Shown here: piece after piece, positions 35,488 through 46,444 of the stretch | Layout of the letters: the number at the start of each line of letters is the position of its first letter | Position numbering within the stretch: position 1 is the stretch's first letter | Source: Allacma fusca | Lineage: Eukaryota; Arthropoda; Collembola; Symphypleona; Sminthuridae | Direction: 5' to 3' | DNA length: 64,000 nt | Assembly (NCBI GenBank): GCA_947179485.1 | Contig: OX359247.1 | Span: 25,148,801 to 25,212,800, forward strand | Program-made: the position numbers and the translations under genes | The notes under the pieces: generated by a model | Told to the model about the DNA's origin: nothing | Seen by the model: only the letters and a program-made list of their open reading frames with translations | Databases searched by the model: none

Positions 35488-38400
35488 CCATTAATAAAGC
35501 TTTTCGAACCACCTATTTCTTGCTTTATACCTTGCAGGAGAATAAAGTAAGTATCAAGTAATGAACATACACATAGGCTGACCTTAAAAAAGCACAAAAG
35601 TTTCAAAGGAAAAAGCCTGTAGGATATAATGTGAAACTACATAGTACGTGTATGTTTAGTTCACTGGACGAATTTTGCAAGTCGTTTCTAGCAGTTTATA
35701 CACATTTTTAGATGCATTTATAGTCTGTTTCTTAGATCAGACAACAAATTTTACAAACCTTTTTGTAGTCTTTTTGCAATATAATTGTAGTCGCTGGGTA
35801 AGGTAGTCAATTATAATAGTAGGGTTCCTTAGTGTGTGCACGTAGGATCCCCCTTCATTCCCTCATGTCTCAGAAAACTTGAAATTGGTTTTGAATTACA
35901 TATGTTTTTGTTTACCAAAATAATCCATAATAGGAGGCGCTGTGATCAGTCAAGTTTTTTCAAATTTGCACTTCTAAATCTCAAGCTAACCTAACAGGTG
36001 GTAAACCTACATTTTGTATTCCTGCATTTCCAACCGGATCTATGCCACCTGCTTGTTATCTGGATTTAAGCCAGCAATTGCACGGACATATAAACATAAA
36101 TCTATGGTGTGTATTATCTATGCTGTGTATGTAGTTACATGTACAGGTGTACGTTACAAATACACAGTATGTAAGGTGGTAAAATTGTCTAGATACACTT
36201 CATTATTGACAATGTTTTGTGCCCCTGTATTTACCAGTGGATGTAAATTTGATACGAGATCCTACAACGGGCACCTGTATGTTGATCTAGTCTTGAATCC
36301 GCACATCCTAAATCCTGAGTGCATCAGCTGGCATTACCCAGGTAACCTGATCTAATTGTAAGCCTAAACCGTTGAGAGGTTCTAAATTTATACGTTTGAA
36401 TCTGTTTAGTATTTATAACTACTTGTACTCTTAAAACTTGTAGAACACCTAACAGTATTGTGAGTTGTTTTAACAGAGTAAGCATAACGTGGTTTTTGTT
36501 AATCTCTGGCAGTCCGGGAAGTAAAGCTGGAAATCCTTTTCCATAATTGAAATTAAGCATGTGTAATTCACAGTATGCAAAATAACTAACTAAATCCAAC
36601 TTTTGATCTTCCTCTCTTGTGGCTCCAGGCAAGGTCTTTCTCAGAATGTCGAATTTATAAGTTGTTTCTATAATAAGAGTTGCGTACATTATGCCAACTG
36701 GTATTCGATTGAGGTTTTATTATGATCGAAATTATGCATGTATTTGTTTCTGAATTTATTGCATAAGACTTGCAGAACGGTTATTTTTAGTAATAGAAGA
36801 AGATGAAATTACGCAACGAAAAACTTACATATAATTTTTATTGTGAATCCATGCCTGCTGGCTATCAGTAAATTCTAATGAGTTTATGCTTGTCATATCT
36901 AATATTTTACTGAATTGTTAAGTTCTACTGAATTCTTAAATTAAATATTGTACAGATATGAGACTCAAGTTTAACATACCTTTTACATAACTAAATTGAA
37001 TTTTGCTAAAAACAAAATCTCGGGAAACACCGTGGCACGCTTTCCCGCATATGATATAGAAAGTATTATACCTTCCCAGAAATAACCCTTCCACGTTCCC
37101 GACTCACAGAGGTAAATATTTATCAACAAGTTGAGAAAGATTAAAAACGTGACAGTGAGAAGAAAAGCAACTTTCCAAAAACGGTGAAATATGCAAATTT
37201 CAGAGCAATGATGTTTGGGCAAGTTACAGCATTTAATTGGAAATCATCAGGATGCAGCACGTATGTCAAATTACCGAACCAGCCAATTCTTGCGTCACCT
37301 AACCGACTACAACTACGAACGTTTTCACGAAAATAATATAATTAACACCCATGAAATTAATTCTTGATTAAGGGGAAAGTAATAATTATTTATAGTACGA
37401 CTTTGGCATGCTTTCATTGATTTGTAGGGCTGGAGTATTCGAAGAATATGAATTCAATTCTAATTAAAATTACTTGAACCACATTCTAATACGATTTGAA
37501 ATGCATTGCAATACTAAAATTTAAATACCGATTAAATTTATTTGAATATTACAAACAAATTTCAAAATAATTCAAATTCCAATACTTTTTCAGTAGAGTA
37601 AGTAAATTTTTTCTGAATTATTCCAGTATATTTTTGAAATGATTCGCTACTTACTTTTATTTTGAAGATTATTTAATTTTGAAAAATGGCAAGTAATGCA
37701 TATCATGAATGGAGGGCGTGAAATATGTTGTTGCCAAAAGCTAATATGACTTTGTAGTGCTGAATTTGATGCAATTCAGGAAATTGTTTACCATTATATT
37801 TTTAATTGCAGTACGCATGACGCAAGCGATTAGCATCCGAGGTTTTTCGGTGCAAGTGCAGTAAAACATTTTTTGGGGGACGTTGCAAAGCACTATCTCC
37901 TGTTTGATCCTCAAGACGAATTTATATGGAACTGAACCGGCTAAACCTAAAAGAATAATACCTAGGTGCTTGGTTGCAGAACTGCTTTCAAGTCAAGTTA
38001 TTTCAGACCACTTGACTTGAACTTCACTTGACTTTAACTTGAACTAGAAAAAATTATCTAAACGAGGTACTCGCAGATGAATAAAGTTTCTCAAGCAATT
38101 TGAGTATGCAAGTACACCATTTTCGAGTTCATTTGATAGAACTTGAACTCGATAAGAACTTGACGTTCAAATTGGTCATATAACTTGACTTGAACGTAAA
38201 CTTGTACTTGATTATTGAAGTATTTTTTTACGTAAATGAATGAACAATAGTAGCCATTTCGTCCACAATTATTATAGCTGATAATGGTTAGGCCGTAATT
38301 TGGATAAACTAAACGGCATGCGGATGATATTCCTTCCTTTAAAATTTCTAAAAAGTTTAAAATACCTGATCAAATAACTGTAAATAGTGTAGTTTAATTT

Positions 38401-40484
38401 AATAATTTTCAGGATTAGTAGGTTAGCAATCGTATTATTGGCCTGCTCACATTAGTGTTACTCATCTTATGAGTGTAACCAGCAGGTATATTCATATTTG
38501 TCGTTAATTTTGCTTAACGAGTATTGATTTATAAGATTGTTTGTTGTTCATCTGCGCCATCATGGTTAATATCAGCAAAATTTATTCTTAAAGGGAATAA
38601 TAAATTTCTCTTAAACTTCTTAGCTTCAGGACAGGTGAACTGAACAATAGATTTTTACAATAGAATAAGAATCCCGAGTATCAAGAACATCCTAATAAAA
38701 CAATAAGTCGGAACTTTTAATTATTCAAAGTATAGAAACAGGACGCAAATATTCTCGATCTCGACCCCTGGTCATCGTGGATGCAACTTTAATGCCGATA
38801 GATCAATAACAAACACTTCATTATTCGTCTTCATTATTTGATGGTTCAATCAGTTACTGGTAATCCCTGGTCGGCCAATGTGAGATAGTTTTTAATTGTC
38901 CTGAAACTCCTCTACCTAAAAACCACTACTTGAACTGCTGAATAGGAACCTTCCAGGAATTCCTAGTCTTTTAATAATACAACCGTCTGTATACTACCGG
39001 ATAATAAAAACCTTACAATCCTGGCTTCAATCTTCTCCTCGGAATCATAATTACTTTGATTACGACACTATATTGCAAATATAAACAATGAGATCCAATC
39101 CACCGCTTTTTCGTGAAGTGTGTGGAATGAGCTGGAGTGCAGACCGCTCAAGGCAAACGTTTGAAACAACGAATTCTCACTATTTTTGTTAATTATTTTT
39201 ATACTGGTTTGACCAATAAAATTCTAACTTTCCCTTAGCTGTCACCTCTTAACATCTCTATTTGTAAGTTCTAAAAATAGAAACCCGTTAGAGCAAGTTC
39301 CATTGGATTTATCCTCCGACGACCATTTGTATACCTTTTCAAGGCTAATTTTTGACCCACGGCTGTTAATTCCATATTTAAAAAAACAGATTCACAGGGC
39401 TCTGATATTAAAATAGTCAATTGGATGTCCTTCTTGTCACATATAATTCTTCATAAAACCTTTGAAACTATTATTCCGAAATTAATATAGGTAAGTAAGG
39501 AGTTTTGCGAAATCGGTTCAGGTTTAATATTAGTAGGTATACCAATTTTAGATTTCATAGTAACTAAGTATCAACCTCTGCTAAGTGGTAAATGAACTGT
39601 ACTACCATTTTTTCTTCAATGTGCTATAGACTCTAAAAATGCATATTTACCAATGTCAATAGTACGGAAGCATATAGAAACGTAACGATGACAGTTAATC
39701 AACAAAAGTTTAAAAACACGATAGAGATTTAGAATTATATTTGTGTTTGCTATTGTAGCTGCTATACGCATGCTCAGAAATTTATCACACCAAATGTTCC
39801 AGGATCGGAGTATTATTAGCCAGTTAAATTATAGCGCTATAGAAATGTCCATGATATTAGAGCAGGTGGGTAGTTTTTTCTCCCATCATTTGTTTTCTCC
39901 CAACAAGAATCCCAACATTTGTGTAAATAAATTTAAATTTCATAATGAATGTTTGACTACAGATAGGCCAGCATTCGAGCGTCAAGCTGGAAAATATGAT
40001 ACACAAAAGCACTTTCCCATTATATATTAGTAAGACACGGAAGAAGGCAAAGCCTAACAACAAAGTTGCAAATGGAAAACGTAAACACAACAGAACATCA
40101 TATATAATGGTAGACAGTAATCTATATACTTGATAATGAATATTAGGATGAAAAACGAAAATATTACAAACCGTCACAGATAATCCGTAAAAGCGCTGAT
40201 GATAGTTTCATTGTCATTAAGGATACATTTATGCATACTCTGTTTGCAGTAGTTTAATTCAGATAGTATTTTATGTTCACACATTAGTAGATGTTCTCAA
40301 ATATCTGACTCAAATGTCAAAAATAAATCAGGGCGTTTGATTTGTTTGTGGGGGTATTATTCGTCCATGTTGGAGACTGTTCCATAGTAGTAGTTACTCA
40401 TTTTAAGTTCGGTTTGTCTTAGTGCTCATTTATCTGGAAAATGAGCACCCACATTTCCATTCAAGTATACTAAACACAAATATT
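35488..40484. other. Non-coding stretch with eroded repeats
   Basis: No gene is certain. A minus-strand open segment at about 36435-36715 encodes an unrecognised peptide (including LVSYFAYCELHMLNFNYG and GFPALLPGLPEINKNH) that looks more protein-like than its surroundings. A minus-strand ORF at 36983-37222 has one hydrophobic helix. A possible left hAT end TAGGGCTGGAGTATTCGAA lies near 37427 without a partner. Confidence 0.35.
37977..38215. repeat. Cluster of CAAGTCAAGTT/ACTTGA motifs, probable hAT remnant
   Basis: It begins CAGAACTGCTTTCAAGTCAAG, which looks like a hAT end followed by subterminal motifs. Over 240 bp the motif ACTTGA and its inverse TCAAGT recur more than ten times. No matching right end or 8-bp duplication was found, so it is best read as a truncated member of another motif-rich hAT family. 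Confidence 0.35.
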
Positions 40485-40488
40485 ATAC

Positions 40489-41713
40489 TGTAATGAACCA
40501 CCTAACTTATTACCTGTGCTATGTAATAATGGTAGTATCATATACAATAGTCTGAATAAATATATTTGGTTTTATTCAATTATCCCAGCGAATGAGTTAT
40601 AATAAATTACCCAGGAACCATTTACCGTGAGGTAGAGGCGCAAATAAATATATACAATACGACTGACGTCTCCCCTAGATCACACTTACATCCCTTATTA
40701 ACTCGGTATAGCTCTGATATTAGTAATAATTAGAGACAATGATCAGTATAATAGTGAGGACTCACACTTGTGGTAGTTTTACAAGTTCTGACAATTATAT
40801 TTGGCTCACGTTAAAGATACGGACTCCTTAATTAATTACCTATTATAAAAAATCCCTGCAGTGCATAAGGGAAGGGTTAGGGTATATAGAGAATTCCCTG
40901 GAAGAAGTTTTCCTCGGCAGAATGCCCTATACCTAAGAGGAGGCCCTACTCTGCACCTCTAACGAGAGTGTAGAGTCCTATCAGAGCCGGACCCTATCCC
41001 ACAAGTACGGGAAAGATGGCACCTGTAGGCTAATATACGCCGTGGAAGTGGCTAGGGACTTATACAGCACACAACCGAGAATATAGTGGCATATACGCAT
41101 AGGATAGATTTCATAATAATTTAATATAGAGCCAATATACGAAAAATAAATATGCTGCAACAATATAGCAAGGCTAATAAAGCTAGCAGCAATATAGAAT
41201 AATATATAGGGTAGGTAAGTACAAATGCCCAGGTCGTACCTATGAAGATTTCCTACTTGAGAGAAATCCAACAGGACAGGGTATGGAGAATCGTACCTGC
41301 AAATATAAAAAAGTCAAGTAGGTAGGTACGACTCTTCCTATCCTATCAAACGGCATACCCTAATAAAATGATTGAGAAGAAATCATAGAAGGGTTCTTAC
41401 CAATGAGAGTAGGATTATGCCGAAAATAGGTAGAGATGTAGTTGGGGCAGGCACTTGTGAAGAGAGAATGGAGCTGGAGATGATGTATGTGATGGAATGG
41501 CAGGGATTAGGTAGGGTTATGTGGAGGATGTGTGAGCAAGAGGTGAGTGGATGGGAGAAAGGGTAGCTCCGCCCACGCGGTAAGTGTAGTACTTTGAATT
41601 GTACTGTGTGTGTGGGAGCAGGTGTAAGTCAGGTAAGTTTTTTTTCCTTTTCATACTATTAGTTTAATTTATAATTACTAGGTTAGCATACATAATTCAA
41701 TATAATTATGACA
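40489..41713 (-). repeat. Gypsy element 1, 3-prime LTR
   Basis: In element orientation it begins TGTCATAATTA and ends ATTACA. A 96-codon ORF inside (40981-41271) is shared with the other LTR and is probably not a gene. Confidence 0.95.
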
Positions 41714-41728
41714 ATTCTCCCCTTTTAA
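41714..41728 (-). other. Gypsy element 1 polypurine tract
   Basis: In element orientation TTAAAAGGGGAGAAT immediately precedes the LTR start TGTCAT. This is the plus-strand primer position in the family. Confidence 0.85.
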
Positions 41729-42841
41729 TGGGAGTAGGACTACTGTATATGACCATTAAACACATCAGTCTGGATGAACACAATAAATATTAATAAGAGT
41801 GATAAAATAATTCATAGAGAGCAACCAGAGTAACTTGATTCATTCTAGAGAGCACAATAATCCCGTAGGGTAGAGAACACACATTGTAACGGCGCGACCA
41901 CAGGGTGAGATGAGACTGCAGGGTGAGATAGCGTTACAGGGTGAGAAGGTGGCCTATCAACAGGGTGAGATAGCGTTACAGGGTGAGAAGGTGGCCTATC
42001 AACAGGGTGAGATAGCGTTACAGGGTGAGGTGCGAGCTACGCCAGGAGAGAGGGAACGGAGAGAAAACCGAGTGCAGAGGAGAGGAATTCGCGAGGAGCA
42101 ATGAACTTTATGCGTACGAGGTGAGACGTAGAGAGGAGAGCGTAGCTTGTCTGCGGAGCGGCTCGCCTCTGTTACTCACACTCACTCGGTGTTGTAGTGC
42201 ATTAGTGTGCATATCGTTGATTCTAATTTAATATGAATATAATGTGAATTGATTGGTAGTTGTATGAATTGTATTGTAATGTTAGTGTAATGCTATGGAA
42301 AAGTGATTGTGGAATGGAAGAAGGGATTAGATTTTCTGGTGTGAGGGAAGAACGACGTGTGTGACTGTAATAAAGAATCAGTTTTCATTTTCTCTATATT
42401 TTACCTACAAAAACCCTTTTATTTTCCCTTACACTAGGTAGCAAAGGCTACCACTCATAAAAGGGTAGTTGAGTGTGGGTGAGATTATTGAATAAATATA
42501 AAACGTGCGCTGGTAGCGGCGCTGGTCCTTCGAAAACAGACGTCTCACTCCGGGGTGAGACTTGAGTGATCCGAACTTTTATTTTACACCAATCTGAGGC
42601 TGTAACACACATCAAACATGTCTTATATCATATGAACACGATAAATCAGTCTGAGGGAAACAAATATGGTTATCGAAGAGAACAATCACACAAAACATCT
42701 CAGTCTCAAAGAACACAATAATCTGTATGAGAGCAATTAGAATAATCGTAGGGAACAATCACCGGTTACATAGTAACATCCTATGTATAATTGAGGACTA
42801 GATAACAAAAACATAATTGGCACAATAAGGAAGAATGAGAG
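41729..42841 (-). other. Gypsy element 1, non-coding 3-prime region
   Basis: Between the third ORF and the polypurine tract there is about 1.1 kb without a recognisable gene. It holds the 42-bp minisatellite described separately and several diverged repeats of a GAACACAATAA-containing phrase. Confidence 0.6.
41919..42030. repeat. 42-bp minisatellite inside Gypsy element 1
   Basis: Two full copies and one partial copy of a 42-bp unit built on CAGGGTGAGA and TAGCGTTACAGGG, preceded by a half unit. Being a multiple of three, it reads on the plus strand as repeats of GEIALQGEKVAYQQ, but that strand is antisense to the element and coding is doubtful. Confidence 0.85.
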
Positions 42842-44680
42842 TTAGTCGTGATCAGGAGAATTGGATTCAACCAAGAAACTAGCTAAACACTGACTTAGAT
42901 CACGATTAGCAAGGTTAGCTGTCTGATACCAGTCACAGAATTCGGTAGCCTTCCGGTCACAGTCATCAAGGTTGAAATCATATACGCCGGCAAAGAACTT
43001 TACAGCGATCGCGTGGATATCGATGACGGAAGGCGGATCTGTTGGAGACGACGGACTTGCAAGAGGGGAATTCAGCGAAGATGGTATTCCCATAGGAGCA
43101 GGCGAGACGGTCGGTTTGGCGCGCCGAGGGTCGATCTGTACACTGGGGTCAGAGTCATAGATTGATGTAACAGTGGAATCGGAGCTACTTGAGCTGTCGG
43201 AATCCTCACCCTCGGAGGTGTCAGAGTTTCGTATCTCTTGTCCCTTTTCACCGTCTGTACCTGGATCTTCTAAGTCCCTGTCATCGTCGGAAGATCCGAA
43301 GAGTTCCAGAATCAATCCCGGTTTCTTTATAGTCGGTGGGGGAGAGGCGCGTTTACGGACAGGAGATACAATCGGAGCTAACGTTCGTTTGGTTGATGGA
43401 GATCGCTTAAAGCTTCTGGGATCACGGCCAGTAGGGCCATCCGTTGGAATAATAGCAGGTGACTTGCGCAGCATAGTCTCAGGAAAGACTTGAGCTGGAA
43501 CATATTGAAGGGGGCTTTGAAGTAATGGAAGGTCCCACCGAGTGCTTTTGACGGAAGCTGGCAAAATTTTAGTTTGATGAGCAAAAAGAGGTTCACTAGA
43601 AGGATCAGGGTCTTGGTTGGTAGCGGCACGTTGATCAAGTCGCTGGTAGAAGCTCGTTTGTCGGATGGCTTGTTTCGTTACGTCGGCACGCTTAGACTTG
43701 ATCCCATCGACGTATAGAATGGGTATTTGGTGAGGTGCGGAGGTCGACTGGTGCCGCACTGATTTGCCTTTTAGGTGGCACAGACTTCCAGTGTCCTTAG
43801 GTAAGGGGTGAGTAGTGGACCCAGCTAGGCGACCGTTTTGGCACATAGTCGGAGTTAGAGAATCGATAACATGGAAAACATGGTCTACAGGCATTCCCTT
43901 TGCAGCAGGTGGTTCGTAAGGTGGTATGGGTAAGACACGAGATTCAGGTTCCAGGTGACGCGGGACATGAAACGAGCGGGAGCTGGATCCCCAGTGAGTT
44001 CGAATGGTGACTAGAATTTGTGAGGGAGACCAAACATGATGCCCAATTTCTGACAGCGACGGGCAGTCGATCTCTCCTGGGGGGTCAGTCATAGCGCCGA
44101 AAGTCCGGAAGTTTCCCGGTCCCCCGATATCGGGTATTATATCGATGGACAGGGCTGGGTCTGTCTGAATCAAGGTCCCGTTCCAATAATGGTGAAGGCG
44201 GAACGATTTCGGAACTGTCAGCTTCTTCACCGGAGGGTAGTTCCTCCCTTGCTGCCACTCGAACTGGTGAAAGTTCCGCTGATAAGGTTGGGGATTGTTG
44301 CAGTACGCTTCTGCGTCCAGGGTGTGCAAGTTGTAGTGGGTCATAGTTAGGTCGGGTAATTCCTTCGGGCCATACCGATGCCGGTGCAGTTTCACCCGCA
44401 GGTGTTGGGTCTCTTCTGTGGTGGGTAATAATTGAAGAGTCAGAGTCGGAGCGGGGTCGGCATTCATGTTGGATAAGCGGGCTGGCCCAGGTGACTGATT
44501 TGGAGCAGTAGGCGGGGCGGGCAGACGATGGGACATCAGTGAGGGCACGGATCTCGGAGGGTGCATCGGGTTCGGAACCATCTGGCGTGGGTGAGTTGCT
44601 CGAGGTCTGTGAATGGCCTGGAAGTGGATCAGAGCCATGGGCGGAGGCGGGTAATTGGGCGTTGGTAAGAGAGGCCGCAT
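42842..44680 (-). CDS. Gypsy element 1, third ORF (612 aa, function unknown)
   Basis: It sits where some Gypsy elements carry env but has no signal peptide or membrane helix. The N-terminus is rich in Pro, the middle has conserved-looking blocks (for example GHHVWSPSQILVTIRTHWG), and a late acidic Ser-rich tract (about DSDSSSSSDS) precedes a Pro/Ser-rich linker. It overlaps the end of the pol ORF in a different frame for about 600 nt. No family recognised; an accessory ORF or a shifted pol tail are both possible. Confidence 0.5.
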   Translation of the reverse strand: MRPLLPTPNYPPPPMALIHFQAIHRPRATHPRQMVPNPMHPPRSVPSLMSHRLPAPPTAPNQSPGPARLSNMNADPAPTLTLQLLPTTEETQHLRVKLHRHRYGPKELPDLTMTHYNLHTLDAEAYCNNPQPYQRNFHQFEWQQGRNYPPVKKLTVPKSFRLHHYWNGTLIQTDPALSIDIIPDIGGPGNFRTFGAMTDPPGEIDCPSLSEIGHHVWSPSQILVTIRTHWGSSSRSFHVPRHLEPESRVLPIPPYEPPAAKGMPVDHVFHVIDSLTPTMCQNGRLAGSTTHPLPKDTGSLCHLKGKSVRHQSTSAPHQIPILYVDGIKSKRADVTKQAIRQTSFYQRLDQRAATNQDPDPSSEPLFAHQTKILPASVKSTRWDLPLLQSPLQYVPAQVFPETMLRKSPAIIPTDGPTGRDPRSFKRSPSTKRTLAPIVSPVRKRASPPPTIKKPGLILELFGSSDDDRDLEDPGTDGEKGQEIRNSDTSEGEDSDSSSSSDSTVTSIYDSDPSVQIDPRRAKPTVSPAPMGIPSSLNSPLASPSSPTDPPSVIDIHAIAVKFFAGVYDFNLDDCDRKATEFCDWYQTANLANRDLSQCLASFLVESNSPDHD

Positions 44681-46346
44681 TTTGTTCAGAGCCGGAATTG
44701 AGATCTAAAACAGAGTCAGAGGAACAAAGTTTTAGTTCACAGACATGGTATATATTGTTAAAGTGTTGGTATCGGCCAGGGGGAATATCTAGCTCAACAA
44801 TATTATCAGTTACGAGGGTTTTGATGGTGAAAGGTCCTTCAAATCTAGGGGTGAGGCTGGCGGTAATACCTTTACTAGCGTTAGAAAGAGGATGAGTCCG
44901 TAGCATAACTGAGTCGCCAACTTTATAGACTACTTTAGTGTGTCTCTCATTATAATACTTTTGATAGTGTTCCTGAGCAGCAATAATATTCTCCCTTGCA
45001 ATAGAACGAAGGAGAGCCATACGTTCGACGAAATTATTTCTAGGGCTAATACCAGGTAGTTGTAAATGTAAAGAGTTATCAAATGGAGTTCTCAACTCGT
45101 GGCCAAAATTTAAATAGGCGGGGGTAAACTGTGTAGACTCATTTACGTGTGAGTGAATCGCTAAGGCTATCTCCTTTACACATTTATCCCAGTCTTTCAT
45201 ACGTTCCGTTATGGCAATAATTATTGACTTTATCGTCTTGTTGTAGGCTTCGACAGCATTGCTCTGGGGGTGAAAGGCAGTAGTGTGGAAAGACCTAATA
45301 CTTAACTCAGAGCAGAACCGTAGATACTGTCGGGACGTGAATTGACTGCCCCGGTCAGACATTATAGCTTTGGGTAAGCCCCAACGACAGAATACTTCCC
45401 AGAGCCTAGATATAACCTGGTTAGTGGTGGCTGACCTGATAGGAAAAATTTCTACCCACTTAGTGAAATAATCTAGAACTACAAAAAGGTATTTGTTTTG
45501 CTGTCCTGACCTAGTATACGGTCCCATCAAATCAATACTTAGTAGCTCCCACGGAGCATCTGCAAAAGGTGAGATGGCATGACCAGCGGGTTTCTTTCGG
45601 GGAATCTTAGTTTTCTGGCACGTGGTACGTTGAAAAATAAATTTAGCCACATCTCTACGTAAGGTTCGCCAATAACATCGGTCCTCAACGGCTTTATAAG
45701 TTTTACTAATACCAAAATGGCCGGATATAGGACTGCTATGAAAAATCTCAAGCGTCTTCTGACGGAGCGAGGCGGGAACCCAAACCTTCCAAAACCTAGC
45801 TTCGCTCTCCCAAGGTTTACCTCTAGGACCAACGTACTTCATAAGCATTCCATCATGAAGGGTAGCATCTTTTGCTAATTTAGTAACTCGCTGAATTAGG
45901 GTAGTGTCAGTTGGGAGAGAGTTATCAAGTAGATAGGTATAGACTAAACCTAATTCGCGACACTTTTTCTGCTCGGAGATCATAGAGGAAGTTGGGATAG
46001 CCTGACTAGATCGGATATAAAAGAGTTCCGAGCTGCGTGAGAGAGCATCAGCAACGATGTTGGATTTTCCCTTACGATAAACTATGTCAAAGTCATAACC
46101 TAGAAGTTCCATCTTCCATCGTCCTAATCTACCAGTTGGCTCCTTTAACTTCATTAGCCAGGTTAACGCTCTGTGATCAGTCTCGATAGTAAAGTGTGTA
46201 AACTCGATATAGCCCTGAAATTTTCTAACAGCCCATATGACGGCTAAGCACTCAATCTCACTGGCGCTATACCGGGTCTCTGCATCTTTGAGGAGTCTAC
46301 TGATGAACCTGACCGGATATCGGATCCCTTCATGCTCTTGTTGCAA
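44085..46346 (-). CDS. Gypsy element 1, RNase H and integrase
   Basis: The N-terminal part is RNase H (RYSASEIECLAVIWA, TIETDHRALTWL). Integrase follows with an HHCC-type zinc module (SGHFGISKTY through TCQK) and a D,D,E core marked by LLSIDLMGPYTRSG, AIMSDRGSQFTS and HPQSNAVEAYN. The C-terminal stretch past the integrase is low in complexity and overlaps the third ORF. Confidence 0.88.
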   Translation of the reverse strand: MQQEHEGIRYPVRFISRLLKDAETRYSASEIECLAVIWAVRKFQGYIEFTHFTIETDHRALTWLMKLKEPTGRLGRWKMELLGYDFDIVYRKGKSNIVADALSRSSELFYIRSSQAIPTSSMISEQKKCRELGLVYTYLLDNSLPTDTTLIQRVTKLAKDATLHDGMLMKYVGPRGKPWESEARFWKVWVPASLRQKTLEIFHSSPISGHFGISKTYKAVEDRCYWRTLRRDVAKFIFQRTTCQKTKIPRKKPAGHAISPFADAPWELLSIDLMGPYTRSGQQNKYLFVVLDYFTKWVEIFPIRSATTNQVISRLWEVFCRWGLPKAIMSDRGSQFTSRQYLRFCSELSIRSFHTTAFHPQSNAVEAYNKTIKSIIIAITERMKDWDKCVKEIALAIHSHVNESTQFTPAYLNFGHELRTPFDNSLHLQLPGISPRNNFVERMALLRSIARENIIAAQEHYQKYYNERHTKVVYKVGDSVMLRTHPLSNASKGITASLTPRFEGPFTIKTLVTDNIVELDIPPGRYQHFNNIYHVCELKLCSSDSVLDLNSGSEQNAASLTNAQLPASAHGSDPLPGHSQTSSNSPTPDGSEPDAPSEIRALTDVPSSARPAYCSKSVTWASPLIQHECRPRSDSDSSIITHHRRDPTPAGETAPASVWPEGITRPNYDPLQLAHPGRRSVLQQSPTLSAELSPVRVAAREELPSGEEADSSEIVPPSPLLERDLDSDRPSPVHRYNTRYRGTGKLPDFRRYD

Positions 46347-46444
46347 TACAGCGCCAAGACCGGTGGCGCTACCATCTGTAGTGATTGTGAAGGGTCTACG
46401 AAGATCAGGGAGGTGAAGTTGGGTAATGTCGGTAATACTTGAGG

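Noticed and set aside
36014-36355. 113-codon plus-strand ORF
   Set aside because: Odd composition, no domain, and it lies opposite other open frames in sequence without coding signature.
40981-41271. 96-codon ORF in the Gypsy LTR, repeated at 50161-50451
   Set aside because: Its presence in both LTRs follows from their identity; it has no recognisable domain.
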